64,000 nt of DNA from Xiphophorus maculatus (GCF_002775205.1 NC_036454.1:8251882-8315881); one strand, 5' to 3'. Numbered from the stretch's first letter, positions 36,846 to 48,650 are shown. The notes: generated by a model not told the origin, from the sequence alone. Program-made: numbers and translations.

Positions 36846-36879
36846 GAGGACTTTGTTTCTCTAAAGAAACAAAGTCCTC
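36846..36879 (+). other. Perfect hairpin in poli 3' UTR
   Basis: Arms GAGGACTTTGTTTCT and AGAAACAAAGTCCTC are perfectly complementary over 15 bp with a 4-nt loop, 22 nt after the stop codon. It would form a stable RNA stem. Confidence 0.8.
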
Positions 36880-37074
36880 GCTTTTAGGTTCTAGGAAAAT
36901 AAAAGAAACTTCTCACTGCTCGTTAAAGTTGATTTTTAGTGTCAGTACAACAAATTAAATGTAACGTTATGGAGCTTTAAGTTCAATAAATGATTTTATT
37001 TTAATAGAAAAAATTGGTTTGAAATGGAAACTATTATGCAAAATTCATGTTTTGCAATGTTTTTGTACCGGTAC

Positions 37075-37345
37075 TTCCATTTGGGTCTCAGGTGCTTCTA
37101 GAAACAATCCACCTGCTTAAAAAAAGAAAACACCCACCTACCCAAAAAAACATCGTTTTTGGCAATAAGTTATTGTTTTTTGATGTGTAGAAAACGAGCC
37201 GTTTCAGAACATCCCTATTGTTGAGTCACACTGCGCCGTTACCTAGCAACCCCAGTAAAACCCAGCCCGTCACCTAGCAACCCAGGTGGAGCTCCAGCAT
37301 GTGGAGCTGGTTTTACAGCTGTATACGCTGTACAATGGCTGCTGG
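37075..37345 (+). repeat. Interspersed element, copy left of rab27b
   Basis: It shares CCATTTGGGTCTCA, TTTTTGGCAATAAGTTA, GTTACCTAGCAACC (two sites, the first at 37238-37250), ACAGCTGTAT.CGCTGT and TGGCTGCTGGAAAAGAC with an inverted copy at 41095-41357. A GGGAGGCGTGGCCAGC block at about 37480 may be part of the same element. Confidence 0.65.
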
Positions 37346-37799
37346 AAAAGACATCCAGAAACAACTTGCTGTATTCTTGTTGGTTGTGCAGGAGGCTCTA
37401 CTTCTGCTTTTCAATGACATACGGTTGTGTAATTGTGCGTCTATTTGCAGCCATTTTCAGGTGAGTGTAAACATTGAGTTGGGAGGCGTGGCCAGCAGCA
37501 GCTTATTTGGATTTCAAGTGACAAGAGGCTCTAAAACATCTTATTCTGAAAGCTCAAGATAGGCAGAACTGACCAGACTAAAATTAACGATTTTGTGTAG
37601 AAATGTAATTAACATGTTTTCTATAGACCATAAAAAGAATTTTAGGTCAGCTTTAAATTTGTTTTGTTGTTTTTGTAAAATATTAAGAGAAGCAGGATTA
37701 CTCAGTCTGTAGAAGTGGGCCACATTCCTCTCTGGGATGTTTATTTTTACTAAAATTCAAGGCGGCACATTATTAGTAGAATTTTCTGACTTTTCTTCC

Positions 37800-37930
37800 C
37801 CTCCACCCTCCTTTCCTTCACAAGAAAAAGCCGTAAACACAGGCTGTAGGCGCGGCTCCGCCTGGATCTCAGAGGCTGGAAACTCCTCCCCGGATCACAT
37901 GTGAGGCGAGGAAAAAGGTTCAGGGTCTGC
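37800..37930 (+). promoter_or_regulatory. GC-richer candidate rab27b promoter with palindromic E-box
   Basis: A local GC-rich patch lies 650-780 bp before the rab27b start codon. It contains TCACATGTGA (37895-37904), a palindromic E-box of the MITF/TFE M-box type. A non-coding first exon is expected for rab27b but I could not define it. The rest of 36.99-38.57 kb outside the repeat shows nothing else. Confidence 0.35.
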
Positions 37931-38576
37931 AATGTGCCTTCGCTTCATGACAGCTAGTAGTTTTATTTCATAAAGTGGTGAACGGCTTCTGAATGGATGT
38001 TTGTGCTTCCAGCAGATAGATTGGTAAGATTCCTGTCACATTCAATGATGCTGAAAATTTTAAGAAACAAAATCTGCTTCATTCTTTTAATAATTTGTCA
38101 GTTTCACAGAAATACTACTTACTACTGTTTGGTTGAATTTTCAATCACCTTAAACTGTTACGACACCTACTTTAGAAATAGTTATTGACTGTTTATTATT
38201 TTTAAATGAAATCCACTCAGTTTTTGATGGCCAGGCTGCTCCCAGTCAGTGCCACATCTCATAACGATGACCTCAGTGGCATAGCTATCTAAGTCAATGA
38301 AAGGATTCTTATTTTGCTGAGCGAATTCAGGGAAAACTCCAGAGAGGCATTTGACTGCTCATGTGGAATCCAGCCCTAGTCATGTGCTTGTCCTTCTGTG
38401 ATCAGGGAGTTATTATGTGCTGTTAAGCCTCTCTGGTGGTCATGCAGAAGGAAAACAGTAGCTTTGATGGAAGAATTTAACTCACCCTGTCAGGATTTAC
38501 TGAAAATCGCTCTAATGTGTCTGAACTCCCATGAAAATCCGCAGAGAGTCGTTCACAGATTCAACCAAGCAGCACG

Positions 38577-40414
38577 ATGGTGGACTGGGACTATGACTAT
38601 CTGATCAAGCTCCTGGCGCTCGGCGACTCGGGCGTGGGAAAGACCACCTTCCTCTACAGGTACACGGACGGCAAGTTCAACAGGAAGTTCACGACCACGG
38701 TGGGAATTGACTTCAGGGAAAAGAGAGTGGTGAGTGCTGGGGAAGATAAAACTAGCTAAAGTCCTTCCATTATATAAACAAGTTCAATATGGAACAAAAA
38801 CATGCCAAGATACAGTAAATCATTTGGGTAATTCTAACTACGCTAAAACAAGAAAAGTTGGATCTGATTTGAGTTTTTATTCAGTTTATGTAAATATCTG
38901 ATTTCAACTGTATGTAATATGTGCCTAGAATTTCTACATCATATGTAAAATTGATGTTCTACATCAAAATTTCCCATGTTGCTGTCATTTTAGATGCTGT
39001 AACATATTACATCTAAAATGAAACAAGAGTTTGACCGTCAGAAAAACAGAACCTCCAGTCAGAGACTTCTCCTGCCCACAGCCATTACCATCTACAACTC
39101 TTTAATTAAATGAGTAACAATAACATTTAATTTCCCTTTGGGATCAATAAAGTATTTTCAACATTGAACATGGCTGACTAAACCACATCTCCTTGGAGTG
39201 AACCAATGTTAAACATGTTGGGGTTTGTTGTTGACTCTAAGGGACGTTGGTAATTTGGTGAAAGAAATGTAAAATTTGGTGTCACCAGCATAAGGCATAT
39301 TGGAATTATATAATCTGACCAAAGTGGAGAATAAAGATAATGAATGAAAGTGGCTCAAAGTTAGAGCCTGGAGGAACGCCCCTGATGACTTTTTTTCCAT
39401 CCTGATTAAAACAAAGTTGTCCTGGTTTTCCAAGCAAATGACGATGGAGTTCTGGTTTGGTTCAGGTTTACACGGGGACCGGTGCTGATGGGACGAGTGA
39501 GAGGAACTTCAGAGTCCACCTCCAGCTCTGGGACACAGCGGGTCAGGAGAGGTAAGTTTGACATTTTTGACATTGACTGTGTTAAGAAGATACTCTTTGC
39601 TAGCATGGTTAAATATCCTTCACTCCAAGGTTTCGCAGCCTCACAACGGCTTTCTTCCGAGATGCAATGGGCTTCCTGTTGATGTTCGACTTGACCAATC
39701 AGCAAAGTTTTGTTAACGTCAGGAACTGGATGAGTATGTTGTGTCTTCTCGTTTCCCTCCTGTTGATTCCTAAGCCTGGTTGATTCGCAGTTTCAGGTTG
39801 ATTGAAGCAGTTTCCCTGGTGTTTATGCAGGTCAGCTTCAGGCCAATGCGTACTGCGATAACCCAGATGTGGTACTTGTGGGCACTAAGGCAGACATCAG
39901 AGACACGAGGAACGTTAACGCCAAACTGGCCAGAGAGATGGCTGACAGATACGGGTGAGTGGAAACTGATCAGTCTTTATCAGTGAGGAAGATTGGCCTT
40001 TTATCTGTTGATAGGATTTTCTTCCTATCCCACTTTTATTATATTTAGCAACTGTCGGCTAAATCAGTGTTTTACCCTCTGTTTCAAAGTTTGGATGAGA
40101 TATCCTTTTAAAGACATTTAAGCAAAATAAAATGTAAAGATAAAAATATTTGTCTAGATCTCATGAAGTGTTTTGAAGATGATGCATCTTGTACAGTTTT
40201 GTGAAATGTTCCTGTTTCCTTCAGCATCCCCTACTTCGAGACGAGTTCTGTGTCGGGAGTGAATGTGGACGCCGCTGTGCTCACCCTGCTGAACCTGGTG
40301 ATGAAGAGGATGGAGCAGAGCACGTATGGGGCCCCTGGCTCTGAACCCAATGGGAGCCCCACCACCAGCCATGAGGTGGAGGAGGCCCCCATCAGGAGGT
40401 GGTGCTCCTGTTAA
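38577..40414 (+). CDS. rab27b: Ras-related protein Rab-27B
   Basis: This small GTPase controls docking of secretory granules, exosomes and lysosome-related organelles. Five coding exons: 38577-38729, 39466-39551, 39630-39733, 39831-39954 and 40225-40414. They encode 218 aa, the same length as human RAB27B. The P-loop GDSGVGKT is at 16-23, switch [13 protein letters not shown] at the end of exon 1, switch II DTAGQE at 74-79, and SS(V/A)-type G5 in exon 5. The C terminus is WCSC, a CxC double-geranylgeranylation signal. The G4 motif reads TKAD (T133) where Rab proteins normally have NKxD. Synteny with poli supports RAB27B over RAB27A. Poly(A) signals are at 40531 and 40585. Confidence 0.94.
39010..39170 (+). 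mobile_element. LINE 3' tail fragment in rab27b intron 1
   Basis: It contains CCATTACCATCTACAACTC and the typical tail AATTTCCCTTTGGGATCAAT followed by AAAGTATTTTC. A similar tail lies at about 49072-49110. Only a 3' remnant is visible, with no intact ORF. Confidence 0.55.
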
Positions 40415-41094
40415 TGTTCCCAGCAGCAGCAGCAACGGCGTAGGAGAAACAGACTTTAAAAAGTGTATAGACAAAGACTTATTGAAATTTCCTATATTTC
40501 TTTTGGTTTCTCTTGTTGTGTTAAGAACAGAATAAACTACTTTTGTCAGTTTCTCCTCCTAGTTTGTTTTCAAAACAAAGAAGCAATAAAGTATATAGTT
40601 ATGAACTTTAATAAAATAAAATAAAAACAAACCCCTTCATCAGTCTTACCTGAGAGGCACAAAGTGAATTTATGCAAAGAAACTTAGTTAAGTTACAAAG
40701 CACTATTATTCTTATTGATTTCTGTGAGTAATTTTATAATACATCCTTGAAAGTATTAATATTTCACTTGTAATAGTATTTTTTTAATCTTTATTGTTTT
40801 ACATTATTTCTCATCACATAACTCTTGCAAATACATGTCTGTTTGTTAAAAGGTGCTTCCTTCAACAGGTTAGGATACGTCTAGTCAATACAAGACATGT
40901 TCATTACAATTTTTGCACAAAATCATTCTTAGATGATGAGATTTTAGTCTGTTCAGTTCTGACTATTTCCAGCTCCTTCCAGAACGAGTTGTTTTAGTGC
41001 CTCTTGTCACTTTTAATACAAATAAACGGCACAAACAGATGTGCAATTACACAGCTGTACATTTTTGAAAAGCAGAAATTTCTGGATGCTAAGT

Positions 41095-41357
41095 CAACCA
41101 CGGAACACTTGTCTTTTCCAGCAGCCACTGCACAGCGCATACAGCTGCTAACCAGCTGATCGAACATGTTGGAACTCCTCTGGGGTTGCTAGGTAACAGG
41201 CTGGGCTTTGCTCGGATTGCTAGGTAACGGTGCGGTCCCTGTGAAATGAGGTTTATGAAACAGCTTACCAAAAAACATTAACTTATTGCCAAAAAACGAG
41301 ATTGTTGTTTTTAAGTGCTTGGGCTGATTTTAGATGCAGTTGAGACCCAAATGGAAG
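41095..41357 (-). repeat. Interspersed element, inverted copy right of rab27b
   Basis: Its reverse complement aligns with 37075-37345 over nearly the whole length, including the GTTACCTAGCAA sites and the GGCTGCTGGAAAAGAC end. The pair brackets the rab27b gene. Confidence 0.65.
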
Positions 41358-41359
41358 AA

Positions 41360-43602
41360 CATAATAGCCCTCCTTTAAAACAGGACAGTCAGGAAAATAA
41401 TACCCTGTGTTTCAGTGAGATTATTTAGATTTAAAATGTTTAAATCAAATGAAACAATCAAGAAATAATACTATCCTACAGTAGCATGTTTTTAAGTGGA
41501 AGTAATCTTGGGAAGGAAGATGGATCAAACATGATCAGACGTTTGTTCACGTTTATGTTGGAACAGTTGCTTCTTGTCGAAAGTCTGATCCAGCAAATGG
41601 CAGCAATGGAACCAGAAACAGCCTTTGTGGGGAAATTAAAGAAGCAACAGTTGTTGCTTTTATTAACATAAACCTTTTTTAAACTATGTCTACCCAACAA
41701 AAAGCAGTATATCTGTTGTTCAACCAACTTAATTTCTGAGTCAAACTCTTCAGCTATGAACTATCAAATAAAAATGGCAGCAAAAAAAGGGTGTACTGTT
41801 ACAGTCAAACTTAAATATACCTCTTGTATTTACTTTTAATTTTACATTTATTCACCTGCACTGTGGATCAATAGTTTGTGGTTTCACCTTGTAACAAGAT
41901 GTTCCTGGACTCAAATCCCAGCCTCGGATCTTTCTGCACAAAGTTTGCATATTCCTCCCATGTGTTCGTGGATTCTCTCCAGATACTCCAGCTTCTTCCT
42001 ACAGTCTAGAAACATCAATATTAGGTTGACTGATAGTTCGTAATTGCCTTTAGGTATCAGTATGTGTGTGTGTGTGTGTGTGTTTGTATGATTGCCCATC
42101 CTGTGATAGAGCAACCATGTAAACACATGTCCAGGCTATGAGATTTCATACACATCTAAAAATACTCACTTCAGTATTACTTACTGGCGTAAGTTCATCA
42201 ATATTTCATCTGCTGGTTAATTTGTGTTCAAAAACCTATCAACCTGTTTTAACAGGAGTGTTGGAATACACGAAACTTGATTAAAAACAGTTTAATTAGG
42301 CCAAAATGTAAATGTAGGTTAATTTCTATAATGGATTTATTTTCTTATTTTGGGGAGGCTGTAAGAGTTGGGCGTTAATTTAAAAAATAAATATAATCTT
42401 ACAGTGGTTGATTATACTGTACTAATGTCTATTAGAGGTGCTGCCTGACAAAATATACAGAATAATGTATTTTTATCAAGGGGAATAATTAAAGCAGTAT
42501 TACAAATTTAAATTTTGATACATACATCATAGTTATTTCCTGGATGACAGATAACTTATATATACTATTATATATGTCTCCAGCTTAAAGGTTCTCAGAA
42601 GACCAAACACAAATATATGACTGATGAAAAACAGCAGCATTTGAATCAATATTCATAGAGATATTCAGTTTCAATTTAGTTTATTTATATAATTGACAAC
42701 AAATGTTATGTAGGGTCACTTCCAGTTTATACATATAATATACAGTCATTTTGATCCATTTCACAAAGACAGATTCAGAGTCAACTGCATGGATTCCAGT
42801 TCAAACCGTCTTATTAAACATTGAACAAAAGATCAGTTTATTATTCAAATTTATAAAAAGCATTTTATCCAAGGAATCCTAGGAGATAGCATCCTGTCAC
42901 TGCAGTTTCATTCCTCCAGGACAAGCATGTAGCAACAGGACAGTCGATTGGATTGAATCTTTAAATTTGCTGCAAATCTCTAAACAGTTATTTACACAAA
43001 CTTTGTTATTAACTTCTAATAACTAACTTTTTTATGTCATGGAAACTCAATGTTATTTTGTAAATCTTTTTCTAAGAAGAATGTAGAAAAATGCAGAACT
43101 TAGTACTTTATTTTTTAAAGTTCTGCTGTTTCTAGATTAACACTGGGATGAAAATAAACCAAAATCAAACACTAACCATTCTGCAAGATGTTACTCAGCT
43201 TGCTAGCTTTAGCTTCCACACTGTTTTTCACAACCAGAAATATTTCCTAAACAACCAAATTTGTCTTTGAGTGACTACTGTAGCAGTCCAGCTGGTCAAA
43301 GTGAGCAGCAACAGGTGGGGGATGGGCAGCAAATAACCCTTTTGGCTGGGAAAATTCCCTCCAGCTCTTTCTCTGGCATCTCATTAAAAGTATTTTAAAC
43401 TTCAGGAACCTGAAGGGAATTTGTTGCTACCTTGTAACCAGTTGCTGACTGGTGTCTGATCCACAAAACCTCAAGAGACAGAAATTTTAACCTTTATGAA
43501 CAGATATTTAAAGAAAAATCAATCTAAGGAAGAGTAAAAAATAAATAATAATAAAAAACAAAACAATGAACTTCATTAAATTAATTTCTTATACAGTTAT
43601 AA
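41360..43602. other. Intergenic rab27b / TRIM
   Basis: AT-rich non-coding DNA. A degenerate retroposon block with a (GT)n run lies at about 41885-42125. A degraded common fish repeat lies at about 42660-42960 (CAATTTAGTTTATTTATATA, TTTCACAAAGACAGATTC). A TTTATT at 43107-43112 could be the TRIM poly(A) signal on the - strand. I see no gene here. Confidence 0.45.
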
Positions 43603-45264
43603 TTATTTCAGTTTACAGATCTCGGCTGTGTCTCCGATGCTGAACCAGAGTTGTATTCCAGCGTAGAGCGGCTGAGTGAAGCTGGTCTGGACTCTGTGGA
43701 TAAGAGTCATGTTCTCTGAGACGTTGTAGAACGACAGAGTACCAGCTGGTTGGTCCAGGTAAACTCCAACTCTGGAGAACTCAGAACCAGGGATGGAAGT
43801 TCGGATGCTGTTGTACCAAAATTGATGATTGTTTGGGCAACAAAATAAAGACCAGGATTTGTCATTTTGTCCAAACACACTGTCTGTTTTATAGACATCC
43901 CTGTATGCGACTGCCACATAACTTCCTCGTCCTCCTTGTCCTCCCCACTGCACCTCCCAGTAACATCGCTGAGACAAACTCTGTTTACTCAGGATCTGGA
44001 ACTTAACTGACAACCGCTCTGGGTGATCGGGATAGAACTGACTTTGTTTCACAAGGGTCACCTTCCTGTTCCCCTCAGACAGTAGGAGGTTCATCTGAGC
44101 TGTGTTTGGATCCAAGGTGATTTCCTGTGAATATTGTAGGAAGTCATCTCTGGTTCTTGGTTCTGACAGTGGAAAATCCACCTCAGTGACTTTCAGTGAG
44201 ATGTTTGTCCATTTCTCCTTCAGGATGTCCTGCAGTTCATCTCTCAGCTTTGACAAGGCTGCTGTCACATCTTCAAAGTACCTCGGAGGACGAACATCGA
44301 TGCTGGATGAGTGTTTGGTCTCACTAAAAGCAGACAGTGAGGGGTATTTCTGCAGAAACTGGATGCGATCCTCTGTATGAGAGAGCTGCTCCAGCTCAGC
44401 ATCTTTCCTCTTCAGCTCAGAGATCTCCTGCTCCAGCTTCTCCTGAAGATCTCTGACTCGACTCACTTCAGATTCCTGCTGGGATCTGATCTGCTGCTTC
44501 ACCTCACAGCTTTTTTTCTGAATGAGACGCATCACCTCAGAGAAGATACTGTCATTGTTCTCCACTGCTTTATTAGCACAGTCGTTAATGGTGTTCACTT
44601 CCTGCTGAAGCAGCTTCATGTTTCTCTCTCCATCTTGAATTGTCTGCTGGATTTCTCCTCTCTTCACCTCCAGATCTTTCTGCTTCTCCTTCCTCTCTGC
44701 TGCAGCCGAAACCACGTCGTGACCTTTATGTTCATCCACCATGCAGACGTAACAGATGGTCTGCTCATCGGTGCGGCAGAACATCTTCATCACCTCATCG
44801 TGACGGGAGCAGATGTTGTCATGGAGCTGCTTGGAGGGCTGCACCAGCTGGTGCTTCTTTAACTGAGCCACGTCGTAATGAGGCTGCAGGTGTTTCTCAC
44901 AATAAGACACCAAACACATCAAACACGACTTTATAGCTTTTAGTTTCCTCCCAGTACAAATATCACAGGCCACATCTTCAGGTCCAGCATAACTCTGTTC
45001 AGTAAGTGAAGCTCCGAGTCCAGTCAACTGCTCAGTTAATCCTGCCAACATGATGTTTTTCACCAGGACAGGCCTTGGTGTGAAGGTCTGCCTGCACTGA
45101 GGACAGCTGTAGACGCCTTTCTTGTTCTTTTCATCCCAGACGTTTTTGATACACTTCAGGCAGTAGCTGTGTCCGCAGGGAATCATCACCGGATCTTTCA
45201 GTATATCCAGACAAACTGAACAGGAGAAATTCTTTCGGTCCAGCTGGACTCCTTTCTGCGCCAT
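43603..45264 (-). CDS. Fish TRIM E3 ubiquitin ligase (RING, B-boxes, coiled coil, PRY-SPRY), single exon
   Basis: This is an intact intronless gene of 553 aa. The C3HC4 RING uses C15, C18, C30, H32, C35, C38, C54 and C57. A first B-box-like zinc site is at about 100-131 (CDIC ... CLMC ... C..H) and B-box 2 at about 152-182 (CSRHDE ... CYVC ... H). A long coiled coil runs at about 190-295, and PRY-SPRY occupies about 360-553 (ITLDPNTA, YWEVQW, VGVYLDQ, LYAGI). The start at MAQKGVQL is chosen because it is the standard start of this teleost TRIM16/TRIM25-like group; the frame is open 30 nt further upstream but without an ATG. Such proteins form a large fish-expanded family, many linked to antiviral signalling. 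The specific target is unknown. Confidence 0.9.
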   Translation of the reverse strand: MAQKGVQLDRKNFSCSVCLDILKDPVMIPCGHSYCLKCIKNVWDEKNKKGVYSCPQCRQTFTPRPVLVKNIMLAGLTEQLTGLGASLTEQSYAGPEDVACDICTGRKLKAIKSCLMCLVSYCEKHLQPHYDVAQLKKHQLVQPSKQLHDNICSRHDEVMKMFCRTDEQTICYVCMVDEHKGHDVVSAAAERKEKQKDLEVKRGEIQQTIQDGERNMKLLQQEVNTINDCANKAVENNDSIFSEVMRLIQKKSCEVKQQIRSQQESEVSRVRDLQEKLEQEISELKRKDAELEQLSHTEDRIQFLQKYPSLSAFSETKHSSSIDVRPPRYFEDVTAALSKLRDELQDILKEKWTNISLKVTEVDFPLSEPRTRDDFLQYSQEITLDPNTAQMNLLLSEGNRKVTLVKQSQFYPDHPERLSVKFQILSKQSLSQRCYWEVQWGGQGGRGSYVAVAYRDVYKTDSVFGQNDKSWSLFCCPNNHQFWYNSIRTSIPGSEFSRVGVYLDQPAGTLSFYNVSENMTLIHRVQTSFTQPLYAGIQLWFSIGDTAEICKLK

Positions 45265-45299
45265 TTTTCCTCTCAGAGACGGTTTAAGTTTCACTTTCT

Positions 45300-47202
45300 G
45301 AGAAATGAGACCACCCTGATCTCTGCTCTACACGTCGTGAGTTTGTGCAATGAAGGTGCGTCAGCACTGGATTCGCTGACAAACTGTCTCTGGCTGGGAG
45401 GGAAGCAGGAAATCTGTTGACAGAGTGACTCTGTTTGAGAGGAGGAGAAATCAATGCAGTTTGACAAAGAACCCTTTGAACCCTTTTTACAACAAAACTT
45501 TAGTATCTAATTGATGTTTTCCTAGTTTCTTATGTCAAATCAATCGCTTGCTGAATATATGAGTCAGTTTATTGATATTTGGATTTCTCTTTGTATTTAT
45601 TTAATGTTTTTTAAATTACTATAAGAAAAACAGACATTATATCTAAATGCTTTAATCATATATATGAGCAAAGATTAAGATTAGCAATTTGATAATTACA
45701 CAGTTGTTGTTTGTACAGTATTATACACAAAGTAACTTGTTAACCACCATGGATAGACAATTGAGAACATACATTACTTTACTAACATAAATACATCTTC
45801 AATTTTATACATATAATGGACCTGTGTTATACATCTATGATACAAGATACTTTGTAACTGTCCTCTAATCAGATATCACGGGGACAATAACGTATAACAG
45901 CCTAACGTCTTCAACTGAGATGCTAACTGTTGCTAGCTTTTGGCCCCAAGAAATTAACGGTCGCACTAACGGTAGTTAGCATTTAGGCTAGCGGCAGTAA
46001 ACATTCACTTCTTATATACGGAAATATCTCAAAATAGAATTGATGTCAACAAAACACGGTACTAAAATTATAAAAATTAGAAAAACTAAATAAAAAACAA
46101 CCCACCTGTGAAAACAGAAAACATATTCTTTAGCAGTGGCTGCACTGTGCTGCTGACTCATCAGTCTTACGTGTTACGTTACGCGCTTTAAATCAGCTTC
46201 TTCTGCATAAGGCTCGGAAGTCAGTCTCTCTCCCATGCGCCACTACTGCCGTCTTTTGGTATAAATTGGTATTGTACCAAGTACTGGTGAATGTGAGCCA
46301 GCACCACATAGCGTAAGCAATCAAAGCAAAGGTAATAAAATAGAAAATTGTTGGGGTATCTTTGAATAGTTAAATAATTCTTGGTGCCACATATGAATGT
46401 ACAAGTTTATTTTTTAAAAGCCCAGAGATCAGCGATAACATCCGTCCTCCGTCTGCCAGTAATGAATCTATCCAGATAAAATAAGTTTTATTGGTTAAAA
46501 GTAGTTTCAAACAATCTGCCAGCATTTTATTGTCTTAAGTTCAAACTTGTTCATACATTTTTAGTGGAAAATTTTGCTTTGTGAATGTGGGTTTTTGTAG
46601 CATAAGAACTATTTCATATCAGATTCTGCACAGATGATGAGTGTACTGGTGAGACAGGATATAAAAGTAATCTTTCATCAAGAAATACTTTAATTTATTG
46701 GAATAATCCAGGAGCGGACATTTTTTCAGTCACATTTCAGAGATTTCAGCTCTGCTGTGCCACCTGCTGGTTCAACCAGTCACTGCAGGTTAACGTTTCT
46801 TCAAACATTAGCAGGACTCCCTTTATACATCTTTTATTTTAATTTTATTGTATTAAACTTTCAAAATGTCTTCTGTGTTTTGAAGTGGTGGCATCTTGAG
46901 CCTTTTTTGTGCTCTACTCAGAGGAACTACCCATTGCATCCTGGGAAGGGTAATAGCGTAGGAATGCATAAATCAAAGTTGATCAAAACAGTTGATCAAA
47001 ACATCAAAACAGTTATTTATCGGTTCTATCTGCCACATAGAAATCTGTCCTGACAAAAAAAGCACGGTGTAAACATGCCCAAAATATTAAATGTATTCTT
47101 GCCAAACATTTTTCTCAGATGTTTCATTCAAACATGACAGGAGGCTGATCAATAATTGAGAAGGCTGGCAATAAGGTTACATCTAAAAAATTAGGAAAGT
47201 CT
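45300..47202. other. Intergenic, TRIM upstream region
   Basis: No gene recognised. It includes the presumed TRIM promoter (45.3-45.5 kb, relatively GC-rich). The rest is AT-rich sequence with scattered GCTAGC-type repeats at about 45.9-46.0 kb. Confidence 0.4.
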
Positions 47203-47732
47203 CAACAGAGTGAATATTTAAACTGACAACAGATGTTGAGTTTTTCCACCAATAAAAAGTCATGATAGCAGCTCACCGCGGCTGCGTGGTGTCCGTCTCT
47301 AGGCAACCGTGACATTCAGCGTCGGTCCGTAGCGTTCAGGGGTCCTTTAGCTCCCGCTTCGACAATGTAGCTGAGATTAATATTTTCTGTGTTTTATTTG
47401 GGCCATTATTGTTAAACTTGGTGTTGATGTGTGTATTATAGGCGCTTCTATCGGACAGTTATTTATCGGTTCAATACGGGACGCACATTTAACGGCCAAA
47501 TATGGGACGACTCTGTGTTTTACGGGATGGGTGGCGATCCTGTTCAGGGGTGGTGAGAAACAGGGCTAGAATCGCCACTGGTGACCGTTAAAGTTTCGCT
47601 TTGTGACAAGTGAAACTAGTCTGAGCTCCAACGAGTCTTTAACTGAACAACTTTTAAAAAAGCTGTACTGGACCCGTTTGCTGGCTGAAAAAGCTTAAAC
47701 TCCCCTCAGAGATCACGTCGCCGGACTGTTAC
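47203..47732 (+). repeat. Direct repeat A, left copy
   Basis: This 530-bp sequence, from CAACAGAGTGAATATTTAAA to GCCGGACTGTTAC, recurs at 53282-53812 with about eight differences. It is CpG-containing, not terminally TG...CA, and has no primer-binding site next to it, so it does not look like an LTR. It is followed directly by a hAT left terminus. Confidence 0.9.
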
Positions 47733-48650
47733 TAGTGATGTGTCGGTCGCTAACGATCCGGCTCTAAGAGCCGGCTCTTTGAAGTGAACGATTGGAACCG
47801 GCTCCACAACGGGAGCCGTTTTAGGATCCTATTTGGGAGCCGGGTTTTTTTCTACAGTATATCGCTGTCTCTCCGCCTCCCTGTCGTTGTGCTTGTGCTC
47901 TGCAAGTGCCAGAGCCGATAGTTTTTCCCCACATCGTTTTTTTTTTGTCCTGCGGTGCCTCGCTGTCTCTCCCCCTCTTCTCCCTCTCCTTGCGCGTTTT
48001 GCTCTTCTGCCAGTGCCAGAGCGGAGAGTTTTTTTCCCTCGCTCGGTCCACTGCCCTCATGTCAAGCGTGTGCTCCACACATCTGACCAATCACACATAG
48101 TTTCAATTAATAATGTGGCGGGAAAACACTGAAAAAAAAGTTTATCTCCACTTTTTTTGTGGAAACGGCAGGCAGTTGGCCAAGCTGTATAGCGTTCATC
48201 GGCAGGTGTTTATGTACAGACACTCACTCAGCGGTCAAGAAGCACAGAAAGAAGGGGAGTCAGTGTGAGAACTGAATAGGTGAAAATAAATGAGTGACAG
48301 AAAACAGAGCAAGATTTGGACTCATTTTAATGCTACATCAAGCTCCAGGGCAGAGTGCAGACTGTGCAAAGTCAGCATTTCCTATCGTGCAGGCTCAACA
48401 AACAACCTGCACAGGCACATGCGGACATCACACGCATCGGTATTGCTATAGCATTGTTATGCGGCATTTTTACTCATCATAAGTGCTTAACAATGTAAAT
48501 AATGAAACAAAATATTATAAAATTAGGTTTAAGCTATTAATTAATTAATAATGTCAAAAATATATATGGGGAGCCGAAAGAGCCGGCTCTCCACAGTAAG
48601 AAGAGCCATTAGAGCCGCATCTCGAAAAGGAGCCGAAAATCCCATCACTA
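47733..48650 (+). mobile_element. hAT element 1 with remnant BED-finger exon
   Basis: Left terminus is TAGTGATGTGTCGGTCGC and right terminus is AAAATCCCATCACTA. Subterminal GAGCCGGCTCTT motifs occur near both ends. The adjacent octamers (ACTGTTAC and AATGACAC) do not match, so one flank has been rearranged. The interior keeps a short transposase-derived BED exon. A near-identical but internally different copy is at 52379-53280. Confidence 0.8.
48290..48451 (+). pseudogene. BED zinc-finger remnant of a hAT transposase
   Basis: A 53-codon frame from ATG to TAG begins MSDRKQSKIWTHF. It shows the BED-finger pattern: an aromatic start (IWTHF), C-x2-C (ECRLC), then H-x4-H with NLHRH and RTSH. hAT/ZBED transposases carry this finger at the N terminus to bind transposon ends. 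The catalytic part is absent. Whether it is translated is unknown. Confidence 0.65.

Noticed and set aside
44377-44862. 161-aa + strand frame within the TRIM gene
   Set aside because: Antisense shadow of the coiled-coil and B-box region; the - strand frame has complete domains.
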